Positions 53,450 to 62,771 of a DNA stretch of 64,000 bases are shown piece after piece; the stretch's first letter is position 1; every line of letters begins with the position of its first letter. A program made the translations under genes and the position numbers. Origin of the DNA: JAUIAI01 sp045106815 (GTDB lineage Bacteria; Pseudomonadota; Gammaproteobacteria; Burkholderiales; Burkholderiaceae_E); NCBI GenBank assembly GCA_045106815.1, contig JBGCFG010000005.1:31849-95848 (forward strand). The letters are read 5' to 3'. Under the pieces are notes generated by a model that was not told where the DNA came from, searched no databases, and was given only the letters and a program-made list of their open reading frames with translations.

Positions 53450-53707
53450 TGACTGCACTTGCATTGACGACCATCTTTTTCGCAAGCGCTCACAGACGAG
53501 TTTGAAGTTCTCAGAGGTGTTTGGATGCGAAACAAGTGACTCCAAGTTAAGAGTTATCTTGGTGGCAACTGCATTATCCTGAGAAGTAATCCAATGAGTC
53601 ATCAGGCACATCGTTGCGCCGAGTAATGGCTCAAGACAAACTCGATCGTGTGACGAATAAGTGTCCGTCAAACCGACAATTTTGGGGGGGCGCTTGAAAG
53701 TGCTCAT
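53441..53707 (-). CDS. Small conserved-looking protein downstream of a Fur-box-like site
   Basis: 88 residues, no signal peptide. The central CLEPLLGATMCLMTHWITSQ and a C-terminal VCERLRKRW recall small uncharacterised betaproteobacterial proteins, but no named family is certain. CAGGATC precedes the ATG as a ribosome site. Two overlapping palindromes of Fur type lie 45 bp upstream, which suggests an iron-responsive gene. It is divergent from nudC and overlaps the dehydratase stop. Confidence 0.55.
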   Translation of the reverse strand: MSTFKRPPKIVGLTDTYSSHDRVCLEPLLGATMCLMTHWITSQDNAVATKITLNLESLVSHPNTSENFKLVCERLRKRWSSMQVQSLH

Positions 53708-53751
53708 TGCAAGATCCTGTTTTAACAGCCTTGAAGAAGAACCATATTAAT

Positions 53752-53777
53752 GCGAATGAGTCTCATTTGCAAATGAG
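53752..53777. promoter_or_regulatory. Overlapping Fur-box-like palindromes
   Basis: GCGAATGAGTCTCATTTGC (53752-53770) is a 9-1-9 palindrome with one mismatch, and CTCATTTGCAAATGAG (53762-53777) is a perfect 16-bp palindrome overlapping it. Their AATGAG/CTCATT halves resemble the Fur consensus, and overlapping Fur sites are common. The site lies between the small minus-strand gene and nudC. Confidence 0.6.
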
Positions 53778-53856
53778 ATCTATGACTACGCCTTTGGACG
53801 ATGGCAGATAGATAGCTACCCGTCGACTCGATAGCTCGTCGTGCCACAATATAAGC

Positions 53857-54693
53857 ATGCTACTTACGCCACCAAACTTTGAAAACGCCCACGCCATAAC
53901 GCTCAGCAGTGATGCGATTGCGCATGTCTTTATTCGAGATGCCCTGGTGCAATCTATCGAGCAGCCCTGCGCCCTCCCCTGGCGCTTCTATGAGCAAATG
54001 GGGCTTGCACCTATGACGGTTCATGGTCTTGGCAAGTTGAACGGCGAAGATCATGTTGCCGTTGCCCTGCATCCAGAGCAATCGGAGTCACTACTGCCTG
54101 ACGGTTTCAAAGCCGCTGGGCTCAGATCCTGGTTTGGTGTGCTTGATGAAGCGACGTTGGGCATTGCGTTGCGCGCCGTACAAGTCTTGTCGTGGGATAG
54201 AACACACCGGTTCTGTGGCGCCTGTGGCACGCAAACAGAGTTGGGTACCCATGAACGGGTCCGCCGTTGCCCGGCGTGCGAACTCACGGTTTATCCGAGA
54301 ATTTCGCCTGCGATGATGGTGTTAATTACTCATGGCCGCTCAGTATTGCTTGGGCGAGGCGTAAATTTTCCATCCGGCTTTTATAGTGCGCTTGCCGGGT
54401 TTGTCGAAGCGGGCGAATCAGTGGAAGAAACGGTTCATCGCGAGGTGTTGGAAGAAGTAAACGTCAAGGTTAAGAACCTTAAGTACTTTAGTAGCCAGAG
54501 CTGGCCCTTCCCCAATTCCCTGATGATCGCTTTCACGGCCGAGTATGACAGCGGTGATCTAAAGCCAGATCCGGCAGAACTAATTGATGCCCAGTGGTTT
54601 GATATTGATGAAATGCCACGTATCCCGCCAAGATTCAGTATTGCCAGGGCGCTAATTGACCATACCGTCAACGATTTACGAAGTTCAACTTAG
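53857..54693 (+). CDS. nudC: NADH pyrophosphatase / NAD-RNA decapping Nudix enzyme
   Basis: 278 residues. A four-Cys zinc ribbon is C120, C123, C138, C141, followed by a Nudix box at 181-203 (GFVEAGESVEETVHREVLEE) and the SQSWPFPNS signature that marks NudC. The final Gly of the Nudix box is Asn (N202, EEVNV). It hydrolyses NAD(H), and in E. coli also removes NAD caps from RNA. Confidence 0.92.
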   Translation: MLLTPPNFENAHAITLSSDAIAHVFIRDALVQSIEQPCALPWRFYEQMGLAPMTVHGLGKLNGEDHVAVALHPEQSESLLPDGFKAAGLRSWFGVLDEATLGIALRAVQVLSWDRTHRFCGACGTQTELGTHERVRRCPACELTVYPRISPAMMVLITHGRSVLLGRGVNFPSGFYSALAGFVEAGESVEETVHREVLEEVNVKVKNLKYFSSQSWPFPNSLMIAFTAEYDSGDLKPDPAELIDAQWFDIDEMPRIPPRFSIARALIDHTVNDLRSST

Positions 54694-54751
54694 CGCAGTG
54701 TTGGATTCCTACGCTTAGTTACCTGGAAATTCGTCAGGCAGCGCTAGACTA

Positions 54752-55393
54752 ATGACCACTCCGACCCTCACCTTGCAAACCATGACCTCTCCTCGCCGGC
54801 TCTGGCTAAGTCTCGGATCTATTGTGTTGGCCCTACTCGTCGCTGCCTGCGCCACGCAAGGGCAGTACTCGAGTGGCCGCCTTGCACGCGTCACACCAGC
54901 AGACTTTATCTCCCTGAAACCTGAAGTCGTTGCCGTTGGTCTAGACATCGACTCGCGGATTCCCGCATCTCTCAATCGGTCACCTGACTTGTTGGTAGGC
55001 GTTTTGCCAGTTGAGCATAACGCCTGGGAGCCAATTGGAGCCCGTTTAAAGACTCGACAGATAAAACTGGGTGGTGAAGCGCCTGATCCGGCGGCCGGAA
55101 AATCACTGCGCTCATGGATGGATGCCCCAGGTGGGCGAATTCGGCTTGGCTATGTTTTGACAGAAGAAAGCAAAGCTGAAATGGCCAGGCTGCAGCAGAA
55201 ATTTGATGAGTTACTCAAAAAATACCCGCCTAACAGCGGCAAACGAGGCAGTTTGAGAATCAGGGTTGATAGCTTATCAATGATCAATCCTGACAGTCAG
55301 TCAGCTAACCTGAGATTGAGCAACTACTTGCAGTTGTCAGTTGCCGAAGGTTTGTTTTCGATCTGGAAAGGAACACCCGCGACGATGCGTTAG
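54752..55393 (+). CDS. Lipoprotein of unknown function
   Basis: 213 residues if the first ATG is used; an in-frame ATG at 54782 (MTSPRRLW) is equally plausible. A lipobox LLVAAC anchors it. The mature part has VTPADFISLKPEVVAVGLDID and a C-terminal beta-strand/helix pattern that I do not recognise. The next gene is convergent. Confidence 0.6.
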   Translation: MTTPTLTLQTMTSPRRLWLSLGSIVLALLVAACATQGQYSSGRLARVTPADFISLKPEVVAVGLDIDSRIPASLNRSPDLLVGVLPVEHNAWEPIGARLKTRQIKLGGEAPDPAAGKSLRSWMDAPGGRIRLGYVLTEESKAEMARLQQKFDELLKKYPPNSGKRGSLRIRVDSLSMINPDSQSANLRLSNYLQLSVAEGLFSIWKGTPATMR

Positions 55394-55415
55394 ACACTCT
55401 GTCGAGAAGCCAACG

Positions 55416-56252
55416 CTAAGCGGCATCCGCATCAGAGATTGCCTGTCCATTGATACTGATTTGGCCATTGTTATAAGCACGCAAGCGTTCATGCGTTTGC
55501 TCAGCAACCATCAAATCACAAAACAGCGTTCGTTCTTGAGCGAATCCGGCTTCATGATCGGTGTTGTGAGCCTGACGAACCAAGCGCTTGATGCTTGCCC
55601 TGGACTTCGCAGGTTTTGAAGCGATTACCCTGGCAAGCTGAGTCGCTACTGGCAAGACTGGCTCATCGACGACATCGTTAATCAAGCCGTATGATTTTGC
55701 TTCGCGTGGCTTCAAAGTGTCACCCATCAGCATGAGTTCAAGTGCTTTTGCCTGTCCAATCAAACGCGTCAGTCTTTGAGTACCACCCGCGCCAGGCAGC
55801 AAGCCCAAATTCACTTCTGGCAAGCCGATCGAATACTCCCCTGACTGGGCGATTCGCAAATCACAAGCGAGCGCCAATTCAAAACCGCCGCCCATTGCAA
55901 TACCGTTAATCGCTGCGAGATAGGTACACCGGCTCTGCTCGATCTGCCGTAAAACTCGGTGAATCCCAGCCTCTGGTACAGGTCTTGTGACATCAAACCT
56001 CAGCCCCTTTGCAGCCATTTGCCTGGCCCTTGTTTCAAGAACGAGTGTGTCGTAATGTCTGATAAACACACCTTCCTGACCACCTGTCAAGATGACGACC
56101 GATACTTGTGCATCTTCTTCAATGCGATCAAGAGCTGCCACCAGTTCTTTTTCAGTGGTGTCATCCATGAACCCGAGAGGCGGATTGGATATCGTTAAGA
56201 TCGCGATACCCGCATCGATCTTCTCTACCGAAACTTGAGTGGCTTGAAACAT
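55416..56252 (-). CDS. Enoyl-CoA hydratase/isomerase (crotonase) family protein
   Basis: 278 residues from the ATG at 56252. The oxyanion region GIAMGGGFELALACDLRIA and the loop PEVNLGLLPGAGGTQRL contain both catalytic Glu residues of true hydratases. A hydrophobic HYDTLVLE insertion near residue 90 is less usual. It probably hydrates an enoyl-CoA; the substrate is unknown. It is divergent from a mini-lipoprotein gene. Confidence 0.82.
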   Translation of the reverse strand: MFQATQVSVEKIDAGIAILTISNPPLGFMDDTTEKELVAALDRIEEDAQVSVVILTGGQEGVFIRHYDTLVLETRARQMAAKGLRFDVTRPVPEAGIHRVLRQIEQSRCTYLAAINGIAMGGGFELALACDLRIAQSGEYSIGLPEVNLGLLPGAGGTQRLTRLIGQAKALELMLMGDTLKPREAKSYGLINDVVDEPVLPVATQLARVIASKPAKSRASIKRLVRQAHNTDHEAGFAQERTLFCDLMVAEQTHERLRAYNNGQISINGQAISDADAA

Positions 56253-56324
56253 AAAAATTCTGAGCGCGTCCTCGGAGGCCCTCTGCAAATCGTGCAGCGG
56301 CTTCATTTATTGGAATTAGTGGTT

Positions 56325-56498
56325 ATGAATAGATCAACCAGTCGTGTCTTTCTAACGCTTGCAACGGCAGCACTCCTCTCAAGCTGCGTATTGCCTCCCC
56401 CTCTTCCGCCGCCGCCGCCCATCGTCATCGTCCCTGATGATGGGAAGGGCAAACAACAAGGTGACCGGTATGAAAAACGACGAGAACACAGAACTTAG
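56325..56498 (+). CDS. Proline-rich mini-lipoprotein
   Basis: 57 residues: a signal with lipobox ALLSSC, then a Cys followed by VLPPPLPPPPPIVIVP and a charged tail. The processed product is about 35 residues, with the poly-Pro probably forming a rigid stalk. Family unknown. It is divergent from the crotonase gene and convergent with the DUF2853 gene. Confidence 0.5.
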   Translation: MNRSTSRVFLTLATAALLSSCVLPPPLPPPPPIVIVPDDGKGKQQGDRYEKRREHRT

Positions 56499-56540
56499 TG
56501 GTCTTTGTTGTCGCACAAATGGTCAGGTAAGCACTGTGAC

Positions 56541-56858
56541 TTACCCGGTTAGCTTATCCATGGTCCCGGTAGCTTCGGCGAGCAAATAGTAGAAGGTGAC
56601 GCGATGCTTCCTTTTCTCACCTTTCATTTTGTCGACAACTTGAGAAATGCCAGCCGATGCAGCAGCCTCATCGAGTTCTAGTTTTTTCTTGGCAAAGCCG
56701 TCTCTAACCCGATTCAGTTCAGATTTATCAGAACTGGAAACCAAGGATGAATCCTTTCCGCGCAAAGCAATTCCGCAATACTTCACGATGCTGTTAACGG
56801 CATCTTCGTTGACGCTGCTTGTGTACTTTTGAATGTCTGCACTGTAGTCGCTACTCAT
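56541..56858 (-). CDS. DUF2853 family protein
   Basis: 105 residues from the ATG at 56858, chosen because a GGGAG ribosome site precedes it (the ATG at 56873 lacks one). DUF2853 features: NEDAVNSIVKYCGIALRGKD, SELNRVRDGFAKKKLEL and the final KRKHRVTFYYLLAE. Function is unknown. Confidence 0.75.
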   Translation of the reverse strand: MSSDYSADIQKYTSSVNEDAVNSIVKYCGIALRGKDSSLVSSSDKSELNRVRDGFAKKKLELDEAAASAGISQVVDKMKGEKRKHRVTFYYLLAEATGTMDKLTG

Positions 56859-56925
56859 GTCATCATCTCCCATGAAAAGGCTGTCAATATCCGTAATGTA
56901 CCCAAGAACACCGCTTTGACATGTT

Positions 56926-57432
56926 TCAAAAGATCAAAGCAAAGATAAACAAACCAATAGTAGTGAACGCAAGCACCAGTTTCATGACGGCGCCGATAAG
57001 CATGCCCAACCAGGTTGCTATGCCCACATTTCCAGCACGGCGGACATCACTGATCGCGATGTACTCTCCCGCAAATGCGCCAAGCAAGGGGAAAAAAAGC
57101 AAACCAACGAAGCCACTCAAGACACCAGCGACTGTTCCAATGAGTGCGCCAATGATGGCTTCCTTTGACGCGCCTGCACGTTTGGCCCCCAAAATTCCCG
57201 CGATGTAATCGAGGACCTGCGCAACCACACAGATCACGCCGGCAATGATGACTGTTGATGTCTCAATGACCTGAAAATTGTCAATCCAGGCACCCAGCAA
57301 AAACGCTAAAAAGATGAACAAGGTCCCTGGCAAAGCCGGCAAAACCGTGCCCGCAATTCCCGCCACAAACAAAATGACGACGAGCGTCCACTTCGCAACC
57401 AGAATAATCGTTGCACTCAAGACGGGATCCAC
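56926..57432 (-). CDS. DUF456 membrane protein
   Basis: 168 residues with four or five hydrophobic segments. GTVLPALPGTLFIFLAFLLGAW and GAKRAGASKEAIIGALIG are the DUF456 pattern. Function is unknown. It lies 9 bp after gyrB and may be in its transcript. Confidence 0.8.
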   Translation of the reverse strand: MDPVLSATIILVAKWTLVVILFVAGIAGTVLPALPGTLFIFLAFLLGAWIDNFQVIETSTVIIAGVICVVAQVLDYIAGILGAKRAGASKEAIIGALIGTVAGVLSGFVGLLFFPLLGAFAGEYIAISDVRRAGNVGIATWLGMLIGAVMKLVLAFTTIGLFIFALIF

Positions 57433-57441
57433 TAGTCGCGC

Positions 57442-59907
57442 CTATACATCGATGTTACGCGCTATAAGGGCGTTCTTCTCAATGAAGGCACGACGAGGCT
57501 CGACATCATCACCCATGAGTGTTGAGAAGATCTGGTCTGCTGCGATTGCATCCTCAATCTGAACTTTCAAAAGACGTCTGGCACTGGCATCCATTGTGGT
57601 TTCCCACAATTGCTCAGCATTCATTTCACCCAGCCCTTTGTAGCGCTGCAAGGTAATGCCTTTTTCTGTTTCTTGTTTAAGCCAGGCCAAAGCGCCAGCA
57701 AAGCTTGTGACTTTACGACTCCTTTGCTTCTCACCAGTGCCGCGACGAATCTCACCGCCCTCACCTATTAGTCCAGCCACTAGCAAGCTTCCTTCCCGCA
57801 GGGTTTCATAGTCTGCTGAACGCATGAAATCCAGGTCAATCGCGCTAACGCGGACGTTACCGTGATGACGTCGCTCTATTCGGACTCGCCAGCTATCGTT
57901 TTTCTCGTCAACCTCGGCACTCACCACCGCTTCATGACCCGCTACGACGGTTGACTCATCTATCCGCTTTTGCAGTTCGGTGGCGCTTTTAGCCGCGGCT
58001 TCTTGTGAGCCCAAATCAGGCTCATAGCCGCTGAGAATCTGGCGCATGGTGTCTTCATCCATCACGCGGCCAAGCCGGTCAATAACAGCTTCTGCCAGAA
58101 GATATTTTCGCGCTAGTTCTGCGAGTGCTTCTCCACCAATTGGGTCGGCACCAGCGCTCGGGATTAACTCTGCGCCATCTACCGCCTGGCCAAGCATATG
58201 TTGATTCAGTTCAAAGTCATCTTTGAGATAACGTTCGTCTTTGTTCTGTTTGATTTTGTACAGAGGTGGTTGAGCAATATAAATATAGCCTCTCTCTACA
58301 AGATCTGGCATTTGGCGGTAAAAGAATGTCAGTAGCAAAGTACGAATGTGACTACCGTCAACGTCCGCATCCGTCATGATGATAATGCGGTGATACCGAA
58401 GCTTTGCAACATCATATTCGGGGCCAATGCCTGTCCCCAGGGCCGTGATGAGCGTCGCAATTTGTTCTGATGAAATTAGCTTGTCAAATCGGGCCTTCTC
58501 AACATTCAGAACCTTTCCTCGCAAGGGTAAGACTGCTTGGAATTTTCGATCTCGCCCCTGTTTTGCGGATCCACCAGCCGAGTCTCCCTCGACGATAAAC
58601 AGTTCAGATTGAGCCGGGTCTTTTTCCTGGCAATCAGCCAACTTACCCGGCAAGCCAACGCCATCAAGAAGACCTTTACGTCGAGTGATGTCTCTTGCCT
58701 TGCGAGCCGCTTCCCTGGCGCGGGCTGCTTCGATGATTTTGGCGCAAATCAATTTTGCATCATTTGGATTTTCTTCAAGGTAGAGTTCAAGCGTCTTGGC
58801 TACTATTTCTTCAACGGGTGCCCTCACCTCAGAAGAAACTAACTTGTCTTTAGTTTGCGAAGAAAACTTTGGTTCCGGCACTTTGACCGACAGTACACAA
58901 GTAAGCCCCTCGCGCATGTCATCGCCAGTTGTTTCAACCTTGGCTTTTTTAGCGTACTCAGCCTCATCAATATATTTATTCAATACGCGCGTCATGGCTG
59001 CACGCAGGCCTGTCAGGTGCGTACCCCCGTCGCGTTGAGGAATATTGTTGGTGAAGCACAGGACTTGTTCGCCGTAACCGCTATTCCACTGCATCGCGAC
59101 ATCAACCGTGATCTCAAAGCCCAGATCAGTCATCTTGCCACCCGACGCGTTAAAAATGCCCGGATGCAAAGCAGTCTTGGTTTGATTGATGTACTTAACA
59201 AACCCCTCTACCCCGCCAGCAAACGCAAAGTCCTCTTCCTTACCCTGACGTTGATCAATCAGTTTGATGCCAACACCGTTGTTCAGGAAAGAAAGCTCGC
59301 GCAGACGTTTGGCAAGAATGTCATAGTGGAACTCTACCGTTCCGAATGTTTCCGTCGAGGCCATGAAATGGACTTCAGTACCCGTTTTATCGGTATCCCC
59401 AACGACTTTCAGTGCTTCAACCCGTTCACCGTCTCGAAACTCAAGCAAATGGGACTTTCCTTCACGGCGTACAGTCAGGCGAAGCCAACTGGAGAGCGCA
59501 TTGACAACAGACACCCCCACGCCATGCAGACCCCCAGAAACTTTGTAGCTGTTTTGATCAAACTTTCCGCCAGCATGCAGCTCCGTCATAACGATTTCGG
59601 CCGCTGAGCGACCATGTTCATCACCTTCGTGAACATCAGTCGGAATGCCTCGGCCGTTGTCGGTGACTGAAATTGAGTTATCGGTATGAATCGTGACAAG
59701 GATTTGGTCGCAGTGGCCTGCTAGCGCTTCATCAACAGCGTTGTCGACCACCTCAAAGACCATATGGTGCAAGCCAGTCCCGTCACCGGTATCACCAATA
59801 TACATACCCGGGCGTTTTCGGACTGCTTCCAGGCCCTTGAGCATCTTGATCGAGGAAGATCCGTAGTCAGAGGAACCGTTTGTTGAATTATTTTCTTGTT
59901 CAGTCAT
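57442..59907 (-). CDS. gyrB: DNA gyrase subunit B
   Basis: 821 residues. GHKL ATPase with VVDNAVDEALAGHC and GLHGVGVSVVNALS, Toprim motif EGDSAGGSAKQGRD, and the PLRGKVLNVEKA and DADVDGSHIRTLLLT segments. It introduces negative supercoils together with GyrA. It follows dnaN by 13 bp on the same strand. Confidence 0.96.
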   Translation of the reverse strand: MTEQENNSTNGSSDYGSSSIKMLKGLEAVRKRPGMYIGDTGDGTGLHHMVFEVVDNAVDEALAGHCDQILVTIHTDNSISVTDNGRGIPTDVHEGDEHGRSAAEIVMTELHAGGKFDQNSYKVSGGLHGVGVSVVNALSSWLRLTVRREGKSHLLEFRDGERVEALKVVGDTDKTGTEVHFMASTETFGTVEFHYDILAKRLRELSFLNNGVGIKLIDQRQGKEEDFAFAGGVEGFVKYINQTKTALHPGIFNASGGKMTDLGFEITVDVAMQWNSGYGEQVLCFTNNIPQRDGGTHLTGLRAAMTRVLNKYIDEAEYAKKAKVETTGDDMREGLTCVLSVKVPEPKFSSQTKDKLVSSEVRAPVEEIVAKTLELYLEENPNDAKLICAKIIEAARAREAARKARDITRRKGLLDGVGLPGKLADCQEKDPAQSELFIVEGDSAGGSAKQGRDRKFQAVLPLRGKVLNVEKARFDKLISSEQIATLITALGTGIGPEYDVAKLRYHRIIIMTDADVDGSHIRTLLLTFFYRQMPDLVERGYIYIAQPPLYKIKQNKDERYLKDDFELNQHMLGQAVDGAELIPSAGADPIGGEALAELARKYLLAEAVIDRLGRVMDEDTMRQILSGYEPDLGSQEAAAKSATELQKRIDESTVVAGHEAVVSAEVDEKNDSWRVRIERRHHGNVRVSAIDLDFMRSADYETLREGSLLVAGLIGEGGEIRRGTGEKQRSRKVTSFAGALAWLKQETEKGITLQRYKGLGEMNAEQLWETTMDASARRLLKVQIEDAIAADQIFSTLMGDDVEPRRAFIEKNALIARNIDV

Positions 59908-59920
59908 TTAAGGCAGGATC

Positions 59921-61036
59921 TCAGATTCTCATGGGCATAACAACGTAGCTAAAGCCAGGCTCATCTTTAACTGTCAGCAGCGCACTGCTGTTGGAATCCC
60001 CAAAACCAATCAGTACTTTATCGGTCTTGAGGTTACTTAAAACGTCTTGCAGGTAAGTGACGTTGAAGCCGATTTCAATGGGCTCGCCGTAATAGTTGGC
60101 GTCCAGTTCTTCATTAGCCTCTTCTTGCTCAGAATTGGTGATCTGAATTCGGACACCACTGTCAGCCAGTGACATACGAATCCCTTTGAATTTTTCGGAA
60201 GTTAGGATTGAGGCACGGGTCAGCGATCCAGCCAGTGACGAGCGATCAATCTCGAGTTGATTGGTGTAACCCGTCGGAACCACGCGTTGATAGTCCGGAA
60301 ACTTACCTTCTACGAGTTTGGAAAGCATGCGCACCTCGCCAAACTCAAAGCGAATCTGATTGCTTGCGATATCGATAGAGACGGGCTCATCGTTGTCGGC
60401 GAGTAAACGCTGTAGCTCCAGGACTGTCTTGCGCGGAATGATGACATCCTGGCGACTCAGACTCGCACCTTCAACTTTCGTCTCACACAAGGCCAGTCGG
60501 TGCCCATCAGTAGCAACAACTCGCACGACATCACCGTCAGTAATCAGCAGCAAACCGTTCAGGTAGTAACGGATGTCTTGTTGAGCCATCGCAAAATGCA
60601 CCATGTGAAACAAATGCTTCAGCGTTTTCTGTTCAACTTTAAGACTGGCGCCCCAGTTTGTACTGGGCGTAACGGCCGGAAAATCATCAGCAGCAAGTGT
60701 CTGCAAAGAAAACCGGCTCTTACCAGCCGCCAATGTCGCCTTTTTGTTGCTCAGCGACAAACTGACTTCATTGTCGCCCAGATCAGGCAACGCCCTGAGG
60801 ATGTCAATCAGCTTTCGAGCTGAAATGGTGGTTTCGACATCATCATTGCCCACGCCAATCTGGGCAGTTGTTTCAATCTGAATCTCGACATCAGTCGCAA
60901 CCAGGCTCAGATCTGACCCTTTCTTTTTCAGTAAGACATTGGCAAGAATGGGGAGTGTGTGACGTCTTTCGACGATCCCTGCGACCGTTTGTAGAGGTTT
61001 GAGGATGGCTTCTCGGGTTGCTTTAACAATAACCAT
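59921..61036 (-). CDS. dnaN: DNA polymerase III beta sliding clamp
   Basis: 371 residues; a full-length clamp with VKATREAILKPLQTVAGIVERRHTLPIL at the N-terminus and the family ending YVVMPMRI. It sits downstream of dnaA with a 244-bp gap that holds no gene; a TGTGATTAA at 61158-61166 is a one-mismatch DnaA-box. Confidence 0.96.
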   Translation of the reverse strand: MVIVKATREAILKPLQTVAGIVERRHTLPILANVLLKKKGSDLSLVATDVEIQIETTAQIGVGNDDVETTISARKLIDILRALPDLGDNEVSLSLSNKKATLAAGKSRFSLQTLAADDFPAVTPSTNWGASLKVEQKTLKHLFHMVHFAMAQQDIRYYLNGLLLITDGDVVRVVATDGHRLALCETKVEGASLSRQDVIIPRKTVLELQRLLADNDEPVSIDIASNQIRFEFGEVRMLSKLVEGKFPDYQRVVPTGYTNQLEIDRSSLAGSLTRASILTSEKFKGIRMSLADSGVRIQITNSEQEEANEELDANYYGEPIEIGFNVTYLQDVLSNLKTDKVLIGFGDSNSSALLTVKDEPGFSYVVMPMRI

Positions 61037-61280
61037 TTTTATATATAAACCTGTTGTTGGTTGTTGTCTGAAAGGTATCTCTGTTGATGAACGCCTGTAT
61101 GCCCTGTCATCTGGGCGTTTGTAGCAGAAAATGGCCTGTTCATATCATTTGGCAGCTTGTGATTAACACTGAATAACTTTGCCGTTTGTCTTGCTGTCGC
61201 GACCACTAGTCGGTTCAAGGTGGTGATTTGTCCGCAATCTATTAGGCGGTTGTTAACAGTTTGTTCGATTGGCTCCATGA

Positions 61281-62771
61281 TCAACTGCGAAGCGATTGCT
61301 CAATCGCATGGATTTGCCGATTCAATTCGGGGTCTTGCTGTCTTAGTTCAGTAATGCGCTTGGCGGCATGCATGACGGTTGTGTGATCACGGCCGCCAAA
61401 CGCATCGCCAATTTCAGGAAAGCTCTTCTGAGTGAGTTCTTTGGCGAGGTACATTGCGACCTGTCTTGCTCGGGCAATGTTGGCGGGTCGACGTTTGGAG
61501 AACATGTCGCCGATTCTGATCTTAAAAAAATCAGCGACTGTCTTTTGAATGTCTTCTATCGATACCATCCGCTGGTTTTGCTTAAGCAGGTCTCTGCTGG
61601 CATGTTCAGTGACGGCGACGGTGAGGTCAACTTTGTGGAACCTCGCGTAGGCGAGTGTTCTGAGCAGTGCACCCTCAAGTTCGCGGACATTGTTTCGCAC
61701 ATTCTGCGCAATGAAATAGGCGACCTCTTCCGGTAGTTCTGGATACGCAGGCTCTTTTTCTCTGAGTTGCTCAGCTTTGCGCAGCAAAATGGCAACACGA
61801 AGTTCCAGTTCGGGTGGCTCAATCTCAACAATCAGTCCGCTGCCAAATCTGGATATCAAACGTTCTGCAAAATTGCTGAGATGCCTGGGATAGGTATCGC
61901 ATGTAATGATCATCTGCTTCTTAGCAGCGAACATTGACTCAAAGGTGTAGAAAAACTCTTCTTGAGTCCTATCTCGATTGCCAAGAAATTGAATGTCATC
62001 AATGAGCAAAATATCGAGTGACTGGTATTTGCGTTTGAACTCTTGCGGTGTTTTTCGCTGAATCGCCAACACCATTTCATCAAAGTATGACTGCGCGTGC
62101 AGGTAGGCAATGCGCGCGTGCGGCACCTTGCGGCGAAACGAGTTACCAATGGCATTGAGTAGGTGAGTCTTACCCAGCCCGACTCCACCGTACATAAAGA
62201 GCGGGTTGTAGGTAATGCCTGGTTCTTCAACCACCTGCAACGCGGCGGCAACAGCCATTTGGTTTGATTTTCCGTGAACCAGGTTTTCAAAGGTCAGTTC
62301 GCGATTCAGGGTGTTCCTGCGAACTTCCCTCCCCGCTTTTTCGAGCTCGGCGGTTTCCTGTGCGTTTTCATAGCTAGCGCTGGGTTCGAGCGGACGTAAT
62401 GGCTCAGGAGGATTGATAAGTTGAGAGGTTTCAGCCCGGGTACCTGGTTCGCTGCCTGCCGGCCTTTGTACGCCGTTGCTTGTTGCTACCGGCGAATTGG
62501 CCGGTGGGACATATTCCGGCGTTTGCTGTGCCTTCAATTGAAGAGACACAGATGTCTGCGGATCAAAGTGCTGGCGGGCTACCTGCTCGATTGTGGCGAG
62601 AAAGTTCTCTCTCACAATGTTGAGCTTGAGCGCATTCCCTAGCCCAAGCATAAGTGTGGACTTGCTTACATCGTAATCAATGTATTCAAGAGGCTTAATC
62701 CAAGGCGTAAATTTCTTGTCCGAGAGTTCGATCTCAAGTTGTTCAAGACATTTTTGCCAGCTCTGTTGCAT
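61281..62771 (-). CDS. dnaA: Chromosomal replication initiator DnaA
   Basis: 496 residues. Domain I (1-85), a variable linker rich in Pro, Ala and Glu, AAA+ domain with GGVGLGKTH and LIDDIQFL, arginine-finger region, and the DNA-binding domain IV with FGGRDHTTVMHAAKRI. It is divergent from rpmH, the common arrangement in proteobacteria, so the chromosome origin should be near. Confidence 0.97.
   Translation of the reverse strand: MQQSWQKCLEQLEIELSDKKFTPWIKPLEYIDYDVSKSTLMLGLGNALKLNIVRENFLATIEQVARQHFDPQTSVSLQLKAQQTPEYVPPANSPVATSNGVQRPAGSEPGTRAETSQLINPPEPLRPLEPSASYENAQETAELEKAGREVRRNTLNRELTFENLVHGKSNQMAVAAALQVVEEPGITYNPLFMYGGVGLGKTHLLNAIGNSFRRKVPHARIAYLHAQSYFDEMVLAIQRKTPQEFKRKYQSLDILLIDDIQFLGNRDRTQEEFFYTFESMFAAKKQMIITCDTYPRHLSNFAERLISRFGSGLIVEIEPPELELRVAILLRKAEQLREKEPAYPELPEEVAYFIAQNVRNNVRELEGALLRTLAYARFHKVDLTVAVTEHASRDLLKQNQRMVSIEDIQKTVADFFKIRIGDMFSKRRPANIARARQVAMYLAKELTQKSFPEIGDAFGGRDHTTVMHAAKRITELRQQDPELNRQIHAIEQSLRS

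Noticed and set aside
61039..61284. An 81-codon minus-strand frame in the dnaN-dnaA gap
   Set aside because: Low-information sequence, no ribosome site, and overlaps the dnaA stop; the gap is more likely regulatory.
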